Part shown: piece by piece, positions 1 to 10,213 of the stretch | Layout: each line of letters begins with the position of its first letter | How positions within the stretch are numbered: the first letter of the stretch is position 1 | Source of the DNA: Candolleomyces eurysporus | Taxonomy: Eukaryota > Basidiomycota > Agaricomycetes > Agaricales > Psathyrellaceae | Direction of reading: 5' to 3' | Assembly (NCBI GenBank): GCA_027579435.1 | Contig: JANBPK010000003.1 | Coordinates: forward strand, 1 to 64,000 | Length of the DNA: 64,000 bases | Made by a program: the position numbers and the translations under genes | The notes under the pieces: model-generated | Databases searched by the model: none | What the model saw: the letters and a program-made list of their open reading frames with translations, nothing else | What the model was told of the DNA's origin: nothing

Positions 1-258
1 CATTAATCGGGCGATGGGCGTCGGTCGAGATTACACGTGTAATCTCCCCGACAACATTCACACACCCACATCTTTATTTATTCCCTTTCCCCGTCCGTCG
101 TCGTCGAGCACGTCGTCGCCTTGTCTCCCTTGTTCCTCCGGAGCACCCCCGTTGTTTCCGCCCCGGCAGTCGTCACCCAGCCCGCGCTCACAACGCCCAC
201 GCCTGCGTTGCGCCTGATCGGATAAAATATACCCAAACGTCATTTCCTTCTTCCCATC
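1..258. other. 5' flank of the eIF2B alpha gene
   Basis: No gene is supported here. The stretch is pyrimidine-rich just before the start codon at 259, as is common for fungal leaders. The open frames on both strands have low-complexity composition and match nothing I recognise. Confidence 0.5.
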
Positions 259-1674
259 ATGTTCGACATCTACCAGTCCTTCAGCCGCATCCTCGAAAAT
301 GAAGAGATCGCCATTCCTCTCGCAGCCATCATCGCCCTCACCGACCTGATCGAAAACTCCGACGGTGCCGTCCCTTCTCGCCTCTCTTCCGGCCTCCAAT
401 GACCCCGCTGCAGCTGGGACCATGTTCGAGCTCGTCAATGCCCTCCACGAGGGGGAAAAATCGCTCAAGTCCCGGGTCTCAAACTCCATCGGCGTCAGTG
501 CAGGCTGCGAGCTCTTCATCGAGTTTGTAACCTTGTTTCCTCATGACTCGGCCGTATGTCTCGTTATCGCCTGTCCCTCGCCCCTCCCAGCCACCCACTC
601 GTCTTCTCGCAGAACTTTACCGATCTCAAAAGAGAGCTTATCCGACAAGGGCGAAAGTATGCGGAAGAAGCATTGACTTATCGAAGCAAAATTGCAGAGC
701 TTGCTGTTGGCTTCATCAAAGACGGTTCTGTCGTGTGTCCTTCTTGGCTGTTCCATCTCCTCTTTCGTGGTTTTCGCTAATCTACTCTATCAGATCCTGA
801 CCCACTCTTATTCCAGAGTCGTTATGCAAACTCTTCTTCTGGCTCACCAACGTAAGCGCATATCAGGTATGGCCAATCGTGTCCAGTGGCTCGCACCTGC
901 CATTTATCTTCCTCGTCCCCAGTCTTCGTGACAGAAGCCCGTCCTCGAGGTCTCGGGTGCGTCCTTTCCGCCCACGCCCCGGTATACCGTCGTATTCACT
1001 GTCTCCCATCTTAATCTCAGCCTCAAAACCGCCGAAGCTCTGATCGCGGCTGGTGTTCCCTGCAGTGTCATCTTGGATTCTGCTGTGGCATACGTCATGG
1101 ACAAGGTCGACTTTGTCCTGGTAGGGTCGGAGGCTGTTGTCGAGAGCGGAGGTCTTGTCAATGCTGTGGGCAGCAATCAGATCGCCATCATCGCTCGTGC
1201 TGCCAACAAACCCTTCTATGCCCTTGCGGAAAGGTGAGTTCGCGCTCAAGGTTTCATCGATAAAAATTCATATCCGTCACCTTTATTAGCTACAAGTTCC
1301 ACCGTCTTTTCCCGCTATCGCAATATGATCTTCCCAGTCATAACTCCAAAATCCTTTCATTTTTGCGCCCTGTTCGGCCTGCCCGTTCCGCTTCGGTCAG
1401 CAGACCTCCCAACACTACCACCGACCCGCAATCCCCTCCCACTGCTCCCGCTAGAATTACCCAAGAACAAATCTCGGAGAACAATCCTCATGTGGATTAC
1501 ACTAGGTATGATTACAGCAATGCCTGCAGGCAGCGCGTTCTGGCCTACTATTCCCCGGATATGAGTTGATTGTCTCCCTATAGACCTGATCTCATTTCGC
1601 TCGTATTTTCCGATGTGGGAAGTTTAACTCCCGAGGGCGTCAGCCAATATCTCGTTGGCATGTTCGCTGGATAG
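259..1674 (+). CDS. GCN3: Translation initiation factor eIF2B subunit alpha
   Basis: Regulatory alpha subunit of the guanine-nucleotide exchange factor for eIF2 in the cytosol; in yeast it senses phosphorylated eIF2 (family knowledge). The gene starts at 259 (MFDIYQSFSRILENEE). An intron at 365-413 joins NSDA to GTMFELV, giving the family motif around TMFELVNAL and SAGCELFIEFVT. Later exons carry NFTDLKRELIRQG, FVTEARPRG, GVPCSVILDSAVAY, VDFVLVGSEAVVESGG, NQIAIIARAANKPFYAL and the C-terminal DLISLVFSDVGSLTPEGVSQ. That is the full order of an eIF2B alpha/beta/delta Rossmann-like domain. Seven or eight short introns interrupt it. The length, roughly 330 aa, is normal. Frame is continuous when these introns are removed, so I see no sign of a pseudogene. 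Confidence 0.93.
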
Positions 1675-2582
1675 AGAAACGGAATCGGAGTATGCAAAAT
1701 CGGCATCTGTACAACATTCTGCATGTGTATAAATTTAGTCTCGTGAGCTCTACTCCCCGGCTCATTCGCGATGAGATTCACGCGATTACTGATTATCTGC
1801 TCTCTCCCTCTCCGACGATAAAGGCCAGACCCTTGGTCGGTTCAATAAGATGAGATAGCGGTGCGTCATGTCCGGCACAAAAGTTACCACAAGAGTTTAG
1901 ATGAACATTCTCTTGCTTTCTCTTCCAACATCATTAAACCTATAATCTGGCGAAGCCCAGTCGTTGGACATGAACCCAAGATAGTAGTGGCATACTGATA
2001 CCCCTCTCAAGTCAGGCTTGGTGTAGCTCAAGGCCTCCACTCTCAATGACGACATTTCGCATATTTCATCATAACCACGCGCCTGAGAGAGAGGCCAAGG
2101 CATTTTACTCCCCAATTTCGGCCAGTGACTCCTCGTTCTCCGTTAGAAAATAGACGAGATCATTGAAGGCACACAGGATTCAGGTGACGGTCTGTGTTTT
2201 GGGTTTAGACTTTTAACAATGCTAACATAGGCTGTGAAGATATTTAGCATTTTGGGCCAGATCGTGATGGAGACCTTTATGTCTCTCTGGCGAGGTTCCA
2301 TTTCGGGGCCAATTAAACAGTGCATCGAAACAACTTCATTATCGCTCCCTAAGCTAGCCCAACACAGTGGTCACAAAGATAGGGATCAGTTTTCCACTGG
2401 AATGGCTCCTTCTGCGGCGAACGAATCGCCAAATTATAAAGACAGGGCGATTCAGGGAGGGATGCTCACCACAACCAGAGTTCCAATCCCAGTCTCTCCT
2501 CCAAACCCTGCTTCCCGCATTTTCGTTCCACGCCTTCCTTCTATCGCCCACATCACCCCAAACTTTATCACTCATCCCTGCT
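1675..2582. other. Intergenic region with one short unexplained open frame
   Basis: No recognisable gene. An ATG-initiated frame of 53 residues at 1692-1853 (+) starts 17 bases after the eIF2B alpha stop and has protein-like composition (LYNILHVYKFSLVSS), but it has no known relative. A 157-codon frame over 2234-2707 (+) overlaps the start of the next spliced gene in another frame and is probably chance. The rest would hold the promoter and leader of the gene at 2583. Confidence 0.4.
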
Positions 2583-3185
2583 ATGTGTCGCTGGCGCCAG
2601 TTCGTTGCCCGAGTTTTTCTACCTTTGGAATCATCCTGTTGACAGCTTTCCGATCAAAAGGATTCAAGACACTTACACCCCTTGTGGCCACAGCTATCGT
2701 CTGGTAAGCATTTAAGTTATTAACCTTTTCCGACGGTCAATCCTTGACGCCACATATAATTTTGTGTTAGCCCGACCAAATGGTACGCGGCTCCTTGTGA
2801 CAAGAGAGAATCGTACCCTGATCGACGTCTGTTAAAAAAGGTCCAATGTGATGATCGTTTCTGTCGATTCAGCACCGCGCATCCTGAAAATTGCGGAACT
2901 GATTGCAGAACCACTTGCTGGCAGTAGTATGTGTTTGCGATTTGCCCTTCTTTGATCGAACAACACGAGCTGACGACAACCATGTTCGTTTCCGTAAACG
3001 CTACTCAGCCGCCAATACCCCGAGCAGATCAGTAAGGAATATCAACCCTCTTTTTCGTTGGAACATTTATCTGACTCTTTTTTCACTTGTTGTCCGCAGA
3101 TCGCTCGCTGCCCAGGCCTTGCCCCAATTGTCAAGCCGCTGGAGGGATTCCTGGAGGGGGTGCCGGTCGGGGAGGGGCTCCATAG
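2583..3185 (+). CDS. Small cysteine-rich protein, 87 aa, six exons (family member A)
   Basis: Spliced model: exons 2583-2599, 2661-2703, 2771-2782, 2841-2923, 3009-3031 and 3100-3185. They add up to 264 coding bases, exactly 88 codons with the stop. Each intron begins GT, ends AG and is 58-85 bases long; several have a GCTGAC/TTGAC-like branch site. The protein begins MCRWRQ, then has CGH, VQCDDRFC, FSTAHPENC, TDCRTTC, RQYPEQI and CPNC, and ends in a Gly-rich tail. Regular Cys/His spacing suggests metal binding or disulfides; there is no signal peptide, so a zinc-binding intracellular protein is my inference. I recall similar short uncharacterised proteins from agaricomycetes; no function is known to me. 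A paralogue of identical length lies at 8352-8740. Exon 3 is only 12 bases. Confidence 0.75.
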
Positions 3186-4524
3186 ATTATGTATTCGCTA
3201 ATATGCGCGCTGGGTTAGACGGGTTTGGGGGTGCACACGATGTGGGCTGCGCTGCGCCATGATGTTGTTTCCCAGTGCTTCTTTTTTTTCCCTTTAGACA
3301 TAGAATTTTGACTTTTTTGTTTATTGCTCCTGATTGTACTTACTTTTGGGATGTTTGTGCATATACCATTTGTTACCCTACCATCCAAAGCGTGGTCTGC
3401 GTCATAAAAGAGCCGGATGATCAAGAATTACGTTTTTTGGCAAAACGTACAGGAGATAAAGCCCGGAAGGGCGGACGAAAAAGAAGCTCCGTTAGGGAGG
3501 GACGGGGGAAAGGTGTTGGGGTGGTGGCTGAGAATGCCATGCTGCAGCCTCGAGCATTTGTTAGGCCCGACTCCGGAACGGCCCCCTCGAGCGCTCTTGA
3601 GAGAGAGAAAGCTGAAGACCATTCGACCGGGCATAATATTCCCAAGGGCCCCCGTTCTCGGGAGATGGNGAAAAAAACACTCCCGCGAACAATGATAAGC
3701 AAAGGGAGATGCGTTACGAATTTCGTGAAGGAGTGAAACCGATGATTAAAACGGTAGTTGTTCAAAGTCGTGCCGGGAGAAGAAACTGGACTCGGTCGCG
3801 CAGAGGCAGAGAGGGCTCGGTCCAAGGGAGACCGGAAGCATGCATGCTCAGCTGATCATGACAGAGGGCGACCAAGCAAATCGACTATCCCATAGCACGG
3901 TTGATCGGTGATATGAATGTTTCCTCGAAGGGGTAAGCCCAGTAGTGCGTCTACTCGCTCAGCAGAAGCAATCGTTTATCGCACGTTTCGTGCGGACCAG
4001 GAGGGGACCGACAGTGGCTTTGGCAGCTGCACGCCGCAACGTTGCCATTTTTACCGAGATTTCATGTGGCAAGAGAAGGGAAGATCCGAGGGCTAGAACG
4101 CAGACTTTCAACCCTTCATCGGCAAGATAGACCATATTTTTTGTGCGCAGATTCAGAATGCGGAAGGTGGAAACACTGACTGCTGGACATCCATGACATT
4201 GGCGCAGGGCGTTNAAAAAAGGGGTGATAACGAGAATAAATAGGGCGGGTAATGTCCATAAATGACTACTGCTTGTGCGGTGTCGGTCGATAGCTCTGGA
4301 TGAAGTCCTCATAGTATGATTTCCGCATTGCAGAGGCCATGGCAAGTCCACGAGCGGCGCAACTGGATCCATCCTCAGCTCGTCTCAATGACGTAAGCGG
4401 TTTGAGAATCTCCGATCAAGAGGCCGGAAAAGGAAGGGGGTTGGACTCAACGTTTGCAGGTTGCTCCGATACGACAACGTCGGTCTGCTGTACCTGCCTG
4501 CTACTGTAGCCGGTCGACTCCATC
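3186..4524. other. Long intergenic region without a supported gene
   Basis: About 1.3 kb between the small Cys-rich gene and the cyclin. Open frames exist (for example 3275-3736, +) but have biased, Arg/Gly/Lys-rich composition and no family signature. Two single Ns (3669, 4214) lie here beside A-rich runs. It presumably contains the 3' end of the upstream gene and the promoter of the cyclin gene. Confidence 0.4.
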
Positions 4525-5765
4525 ATGGACTCAATACACTCCTCGCAATGGTACTTCAACTTCGACCAACTCCTGAACACCCCCTCGTCTTGCTCTTTGC
4601 ACAAAGAGCTGTATGACAGAGCACGAGGTATTGAGTTTCTATTTCGTCTCGGGTCGTCGCTCCAGCTGTATGTATATAGCCCTGGTCTCTATCCGCTAGG
4701 CTCATATATCGCCATTCTAGGCCAACCTCTGCCCTATGTACTGCTGCAACCTGGTTTCATAGGTTCTACATGAGATATTCATTGGAAGAGTTTCATCGTC
4801 AGGTCGGTCTTGGTTGCCCCTTCTTCATTTCATATCATCTCACACGTTTACCGGTAGGATGTCGCCGCGACGTGTATTTTTCTTGCTACGAAGACTGAGG
4901 AGTGCGGACGCAAACTCATTGATGTGGCGAGAGTGTATCAAGCCAAGGTGGCGAACCTTCCAGATCCAAAGCAAATCCCGGAAGATAGCCAGGTAGGTCC
5001 CGCCGTAGTCTTCACTCTTGCTTCTTTAATTGCTCACATGGTACGATCGTGCAGGAAGTTAATGAACGCAGCTCGGCCATCCTTTTGACAGAAGAGGTCC
5101 TGCTAGAGGCCCTGTGCTTTGACTTCTTTGTCGAAAGTCCACATGCTGAACTCGTGGACCTCTTCGAGTCCTACGGTAGCCCGTCCTCCGTCCAGGAATT
5201 CGCGTGGAGCTTGGCCCACGACTCGTGAGTCCGTTCTTATCGTTCGTTCCATCATCACCTAACCCCGTTCTGCAGCTACCGAACACCGCTCTGTGTGTTA
5301 TATCCTCCGAGAATAATTGCTACGACCTGTTATGTTCTTGCGCAACGAATCTTCGACGGTCCGAATTCGCCTTCATTAGATGCACGAATCTCGGCTACAT
5401 CGCCCGCGTCTCACTTACCAACTCCACCATCACATAAACCGCCGTCACCAGATGCCACTCGCGTAGTTGTGGAACGCTATGCGTTCAACGATAATGAACT
5501 CGTGGCCGTCGCGGGTTGGTGTGCCAATCTTCTGAGGTCTAAATTGCGAGCTAATTGCCACCATCAATTAGATGCTCTCGGTATCATTCTGGAATTTTAC
5601 TCATCCCAAGACATCGAAAGTAGTTATGTATGGATATCACCCATCGTAGCCGTCAGTAAGACCAAAATTTTCCCTGTTCATTTCCATCTCAAAGGTACTA
5701 TAGGTCCCACCACCGAGCAATCTTTCCCCTCGTCCCCGTTTCTTCGTTCCCGTCGGACAAATTAA
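4525..5765 (+). CDS. Transcription-type cyclin (cyclin T/K-like)
   Basis: Activating subunit for a CDK9/CTK1-type kinase that phosphorylates the RNA polymerase II C-terminal domain (family inference). The start at 4525 gives MDSIHSSQWYF, then QLLNTPSS and a helix with ARGIEFLFRLG. Removing introns near 4667-4721 and 4801-4857 joins the cyclin-box parts PTSALCTAATWFHRFYMRYS and DVAATCIFLATKTEECGRK. The next exon carries LLTEEVLLEALCFDFFVESPH, then a second cyclin fold with CYVLAQRIFDGPN and VVVERYAFNDNELVAVAGW. The order matches cyclin T/K/L and S. pombe Pch1; I cannot separate these subfamilies by eye. A final intron near 5610-5694 probably precedes the stop. It is shorter than animal cyclin T, lacking the long C-terminal tail, which is usual in fungi. 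Confidence 0.85.
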
Positions 5766-5974
5766 CCCCACTGTCACACAAACGACAAACCAGAGTCAAA
5801 ACCCAGCGGAAGAGTCACTCGGGAGAACANCGAGCTCGATACATGGCGGACAAAGCCCCGAAGCTGCACCTTCGTCACATTCTTGATATTGATACAGTAG
5901 TGGGTATACTATACTATAGCTACATTGGCATGCATATGGATGAAACATGGACAGTTGTAATAATAATTGCGATA

Positions 5975-7885
5975 TCAATGCAACCAATCGCCAACGCACG
6001 GGAGTTGACCTTGGACTAGCGTTCCGTTTGCTTGATAAGTGCTTTGAAGGACTTCCCAGACAAAGGGGGACTGCTCTATCGGGTCTTGCCAATATCGTTC
6101 CGTTGGGTCGTGATCGTCTGTCGGATCGATCATCTGCTGGGCCTTCTCTTTCTCCTCCAGCCATTCGTGGATGAGAGGGAACGTGTTCTTTTTGCTCGGA
6201 CTGTATATGTTTCTTTCAAGGACGCCACCATCGGTGGAAGTCAGGACCGTCGGACAAGCTCCGGCAGAGGACTCGTCAGTTGCTGTTCATTTGGGACACA
6301 ACAATCAATGAATTAGCACCGGTACGAGCAGCATGATTGCGAGGGTACTGGTAGGTCGAACTTACCAATACTGCTCCCGCCCCAATCGGAATCCGAGTCG
6401 TCGTCGAAAACTACACACTCGTATCGATTAGGTTGAGGGAGTTTCAACGGGTTCGAAGAATGGGCTGCGAATACCTACGGAGGATGAGAAAAAGCGAATG
6501 AGCTTCTTGTTTGGGGGTACTATTTTTTTTTTACTCGATCCGATCGATTATAGCATGCAAAGTGCCATGATAACTTCAGCTCCGCCGTAGGCAAGAAGAT
6601 CGTAGGCCGTGGAAGGTCTTTGGAAAGAATTTGGATCAATTTCGAAACCCACCTTGGGAGGTAATATGCCTCCTGGGCGGCCCATCGCAGATGCGACCCA
6701 GTAAGTGAGGGCTTCGATGATTGTGGGGGTTTTAGAGTCAAAGTCGAGGATACTAGTGACCCATGCCTGTGTGTAGCCTAGAGTATTCAATGAATGCTTG
6801 TATTAGGGTCGGGTTTCATTAGAGGAAGAAGATTGTCTGTACCTTTGCTGAAGAATCCGAAAACCCAGTGGGTGTATGATGTCAAGACGAAGAAGTGTAT
6901 CTTCTCTCGCACACAGGCGTCCCACACCTGATAAAGTTGTGAGCAACGGGGCAATTCCGTGTTGGAGAACAAAGGCGCCTAGCTCACCTTGGCCCATAGC
7001 CGATCATTGGAAGAGTACGAAGGGAAGTCATTGCCAGGGACAGCGAACGGAGGGAACTATGTGAAGGAAGAGTGGACACAACCAATCAGTTAGCACCAAA
7101 GGCGTAGATGGAAAGAAGAGGAAACGCTAACAGAAGGAGAATCCGCGAATTGCTCCAAGTCCCGCAACGTCAATACCCATGGAGGCTGAATAGCGACCAG
7201 CACCCTCTTTCTCTCCATAGCTTTCGCGACTGAAGGATCGGAGGGAGCTGTGCGCGGGGACCACGTGTAGTAGCAGAATATTTCGGGGTCCAGCTCAATA
7301 TGGGACTGGGCCGCAGGGCGGAATGCCCAGTCGCTCGTTTCCGGCAAGGACAGGTGTAGAATACGTTTGACGGTTGCGAACGGCAGTCGATCGATCCATG
7401 GGATGATTCTGGGGAATCAAACGTGGTTTAGAGATTTCCTTCCATCTAGTGTAGAGACAGAAAGATTTGCGCACCGATGGATGTGGTCCGGACGCGCCTC
7501 AAGGTAGTCGGGGAAGTCCTTGGGAAGAGGGGTCGGAACGGTGAGCCCGTCACCTGTGGCGGAGTTCGTTCGGAGATGAGTGGATGGTACGAGTATGTCG
7601 AGGCCTGCAGGGGTAAAGAGTTAGTCCAGGCATGTATGCACAGGGGGTGAATTCGAACTGACAAACTCCCATGTTCGTCCACACGGAATCCGGTATTCCA
7701 TGCATAATTTCCAGTCGCCGATAAGCCTCTGGCCGAATCGTCAAGTGGTTCTGGTGGCTAACATGACCAGGTGGAGGGAGGATGGAGTCATACTGCTCAT
7801 ATTGGAGCGACGGAAGAGTGGCCTTTGTCGTGTATTCGCGCAAACTAGGGACGCCGTTGGGTTGGAGCCTGAAAATGAAAGACAT
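5975..7885 (-). CDS. Conserved agaricomycete protein of unknown function
   Basis: No known domain was recognised. The start at 7885 gives MSFIFRLQPNGVPSLREYTT and the stop is at 5975 after LPCVGDWLH. About nine short introns separate exons with consistent frame: RPEAYRRLEIMHGIPDSVW, KDFPDYLEARPDHIHR, PWIDRLPFATVKRILHLSL, ELDPEIFCYYTWSP, REKIHFFVLTSYTHWVFGFF, TPTIIEALTYWVASAMGRP and a late exon with FPLIHEWLEEKEKAQQMIDD. The FFVLTSY...WVFG segment resembles many uncharacterised mushroom proteins I have seen, often with a similar pattern of aromatic residues. There is no signal peptide or membrane segment, so a soluble protein of about 430 aa is likely. The gene sits between the cyclin and the second Cys-rich gene. 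Exon borders are approximate. Confidence 0.7.
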
Positions 7886-8351
7886 GATGAAGAAGGAGGG
7901 AGTGTTGGCTGAAGGGAGAAGAGGTGGAACCAGTCAAGGAAACACCTTCGACGAGTTGCATATTTATCTGAAGAGCTGAATAGGGTCCTTTGTTTTTTTC
8001 TTGTGAAGAAAGTATAAGGCCGTCGCCAACGCGCTCAAGAAGAAGAGGCGCTTACGGTGGGAAACCAAGTCAGGCAACAAGCAACCCCGAAGTGGGAACA
8101 AGGCCAAGCGCCTAAGTCATAACGTTCATATTGCTACAAGGGAACATAAGTATGTACCTACGAGCCTATAGCTACGGGACGATTAAGTACAAGCTGCAAA
8201 ATAAATACAGCACAATAGATTGACCAGACATTATACGACACCTAGGATATCCAAGGAAACCAAGAAAGCACAAAAACCCAAGTGTAAATGTTCGGCGCAG
8301 CCGCATCCAGCGTGAAAGTCGAAGCTTAAGTATTAAAATAGCGGAAGCGAA
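7886..8351. other. Intergenic region between divergent-in-name but same-strand genes
   Basis: Roughly 465 bases between two minus-strand genes. Nothing gene-like is visible. The sequence is A-rich from about 8130 to 8340 and could hold the 3' untranslated region of the Cys-rich gene and the promoter of the gene ending at 5975. Confidence 0.4.
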
Positions 8352-8740
8352 TCATCTAGTTGGTTGGGGTGCAAGGAAGCTGCCCAACTTTTTGTTGTGG
8401 ATGCAATTCGGGCACTGTGCAGGGCTGACCCGAATTGGGTTCTTAACTGGCAGCGCCATCAACCGAACACACTGCGAGTTGCGGCAACCTAGGGAGAAAA
8501 CACCAGTCCGTAAGGGCCAGGAGAAAACGTCGGGGGATGGGAGACGCGTGCATACCAACTGGGTGCGCATGGCGAGAACTGAACAAGCAGTTGTTCTGGA
8601 GGCAGTCGACGGTGCGTGTCGCCATCTCGACAAAGTGCAAGCACTGGGTGTGGTAGCGTCCGTCGATGATCTGGACAGCGGAAAGAGTCAGCGCAGCATG
8701 GGGGGGGAACGGATGAACGCGGACGCACGTTGTGACACAT
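8352..8740 (-). CDS. Small cysteine-rich protein, 87 aa, three exons (family member B)
   Basis: Spliced model: exons 8740-8729, 8670-8556 and 8488-8352. Together they make 264 bases, exactly 88 codons with the stop. Intron 1 begins GTGCGT, has GCTGAC near its end and stops at CAG; intron 2 begins GTATGC and stops at TAG. The protein starts MCHNIIDGRYHTQC and continues with LHFVEM, VDCLQNNCLFSSRHAHP, GCRNSQCVR, SPAQCPNC and a basic tail. The order MC-, C-x-H, DC-x4-C, S-x-x-H, C-x4-C and CPNC is the same as in the gene at 2583-3185, and both products are 87 aa. No signal peptide is seen. Function is unknown; metal binding is inferred from Cys/His spacing. The 12-base first exon would be missed by simple ORF calling. 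Confidence 0.72.
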
Positions 8741-9477
8741 GGCGTTGACCAGAAAAGAGAAAGACGAAGTCTAAAAGGCTACGGAGAGGGGAATATTATA
8801 GCGATAGGAACATGACGCTAACTGCTGGGGACGAGGGCGCTTTTAAGAGGCGTTGCCTGCAGGCAAGCCAACGGTCGTTTGCATCGTGGGGGCATGGGAC
8901 AGCACCATACGAGTGAGGCGATCGGAACGTGCCGATCCCTGACCTCTTTTAAGATACCGAACTAGCTCCCCACTTTCCATTTCCTGCGCACTTTCAAGAT
9001 ATGCTCCGACCTGAGTGTCCGCGAGATTTCTCAGTCTTCCGACGTGTGCGTCCCCAAAGCCTTTCCACGTATATGCTTTCACGTAAAGAAGACACGCTGG
9101 GGTTCGTCGAAAACGGCGTCACCGTGTCTAGTGGCACCGAGAAGCTCACCAGTTATTCTGGGTTCGGACGGGCCTTCGTCCTTCAGCGCGGGTGAACATC
9201 ATCAGCCAGCTGTTTCCCGATATCGCTACTGCGCGTGGGGCTCGAATAGTCAGGGCTTTGGGTTTATGGACGTTTGAAACCAGTCGGCAAACAGAAAAAG
9301 GGACTGGGCCAAATTACTGGAGTTACTTCAGTATTGACGGAACTAGGTTGATACAACATGATGGACCATTTTGCCACCAAGGTCCGGATACGGACATGTT
9401 CATGTTTCGTTGGCGTAGGGGCTCCCCTGCCTGAAGTAAAAATATATTAAAGTGAAAGGTAGATAGATGGATGGATA
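8741..9477. other. Intergenic region, weak open frames on both strands
   Basis: No supported gene. A 79-codon minus frame at 8843-9082 and an 80-codon plus frame at 9192-9434 both look moderately protein-like but have no family signature and no matching spliced partner that I could find. Part of this stretch is expected to be the promoter of the Cys-rich gene at 8352-8740. Confidence 0.35.
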
Positions 9478-10073
9478 TTAAGCTCCTCTGTTGCGGATTT
9501 TTGTGACCAGCTGAACCTTTTTTCGAACCTGAGGCAGGATAAAACGCGTTATAATCGGAAACAGAAGACTGAAATGACAAACGCACCTCCGCCGCAAACT
9601 GCTTTCTCCACCGTTCGCTCCTCAATCTGCGGAGCTTTTCGCCCCTCTTCTCGTGACGCTCCTGCAGTCTAAGTTGATATCGGAATCTGTTGCGACCAAG
9701 AATACCGTCGAGGGAACGAATGGCCTCGGCAACCTTGCCTGAATGAACCGGTACACTTCGGCCTGACGAAAGAGCTTGAGTCATAGGTCGTATCCTCTGC
9801 AATATATGACGCACCGGAGTAAGCATGCGCAGGAGGAAACCTCTTAGCTTCCTCAAGGGCGTCGCTTGACTGATGCCTCCAGAGGTCCTCTACGCCGAGC
9901 GAAGAGGACTTTGTGTTCCCCGTGTGCTTCTGAAGAACCGCGAATTCGTCTTGGATCCGGGACGGCGGTTGTGTTGCCATGGCTCGGAAGTTGGAGGCAT
10001 GGAGGAATGCAGGCCGCGCAGAAACGGCTCTAGCGACAGACGAACATGTGTGGAAGAGTCTGTTGGAGAACAT
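9478..10073 (-). CDS. MRP21: Mitochondrial small-subunit ribosomal protein bS21m
   Basis: Component of the mitochondrial ribosome small subunit. The chosen start at 10073 gives MFSNRLFHTCSSVARAV, an Arg/Ser-rich amphipathic leader typical of mitochondrial import. A longer frame begins at 10124, but it would push into the divergent promoter. An intron of about 51 bases (around 9754-9805) joins HAYS to GRSVPVHSGKVAEAIRSLDG, the S21 core. A second intron joins RWRKQFAAE to VRKKVQLVTKIRNRGA, ending at 9478. The long hydrophilic insert between leader and S21 domain is common in fungal Mrp21. The gene is head to head with the RWD-domain gene, with 140 bases between start codons. Confidence 0.88.
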
Positions 10074-10213
10074 GACGAGCGGCGTTGAGCTCAAAGTTGC
10101 CAACAACGGAGGAGGCAAAGGCACGGAAGGATTTCAAATGTTCACGTGACGCCCAAAGTGAACTCTGATTGGCGGTCAATGTCATCACTAAACTCTCATC
10201 CTCGACAGCGGCC

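Noticed and set aside
2234..2707. 157-codon plus-strand ORF
   Set aside because: Its end overlaps the first two exons of the Cys-rich gene in another frame, and the latter has strong motif support. No family match.
3275..3736. 153-codon plus-strand ORF
   Set aside because: Contains an N, low-complexity Arg/Lys/Gly-rich composition and no family signature; in an intergenic region.
8843..9082. 79-codon minus-strand ORF
   Set aside because: Plausible composition but no partner exons, no homology and a position in the promoter region of the Cys-rich gene.
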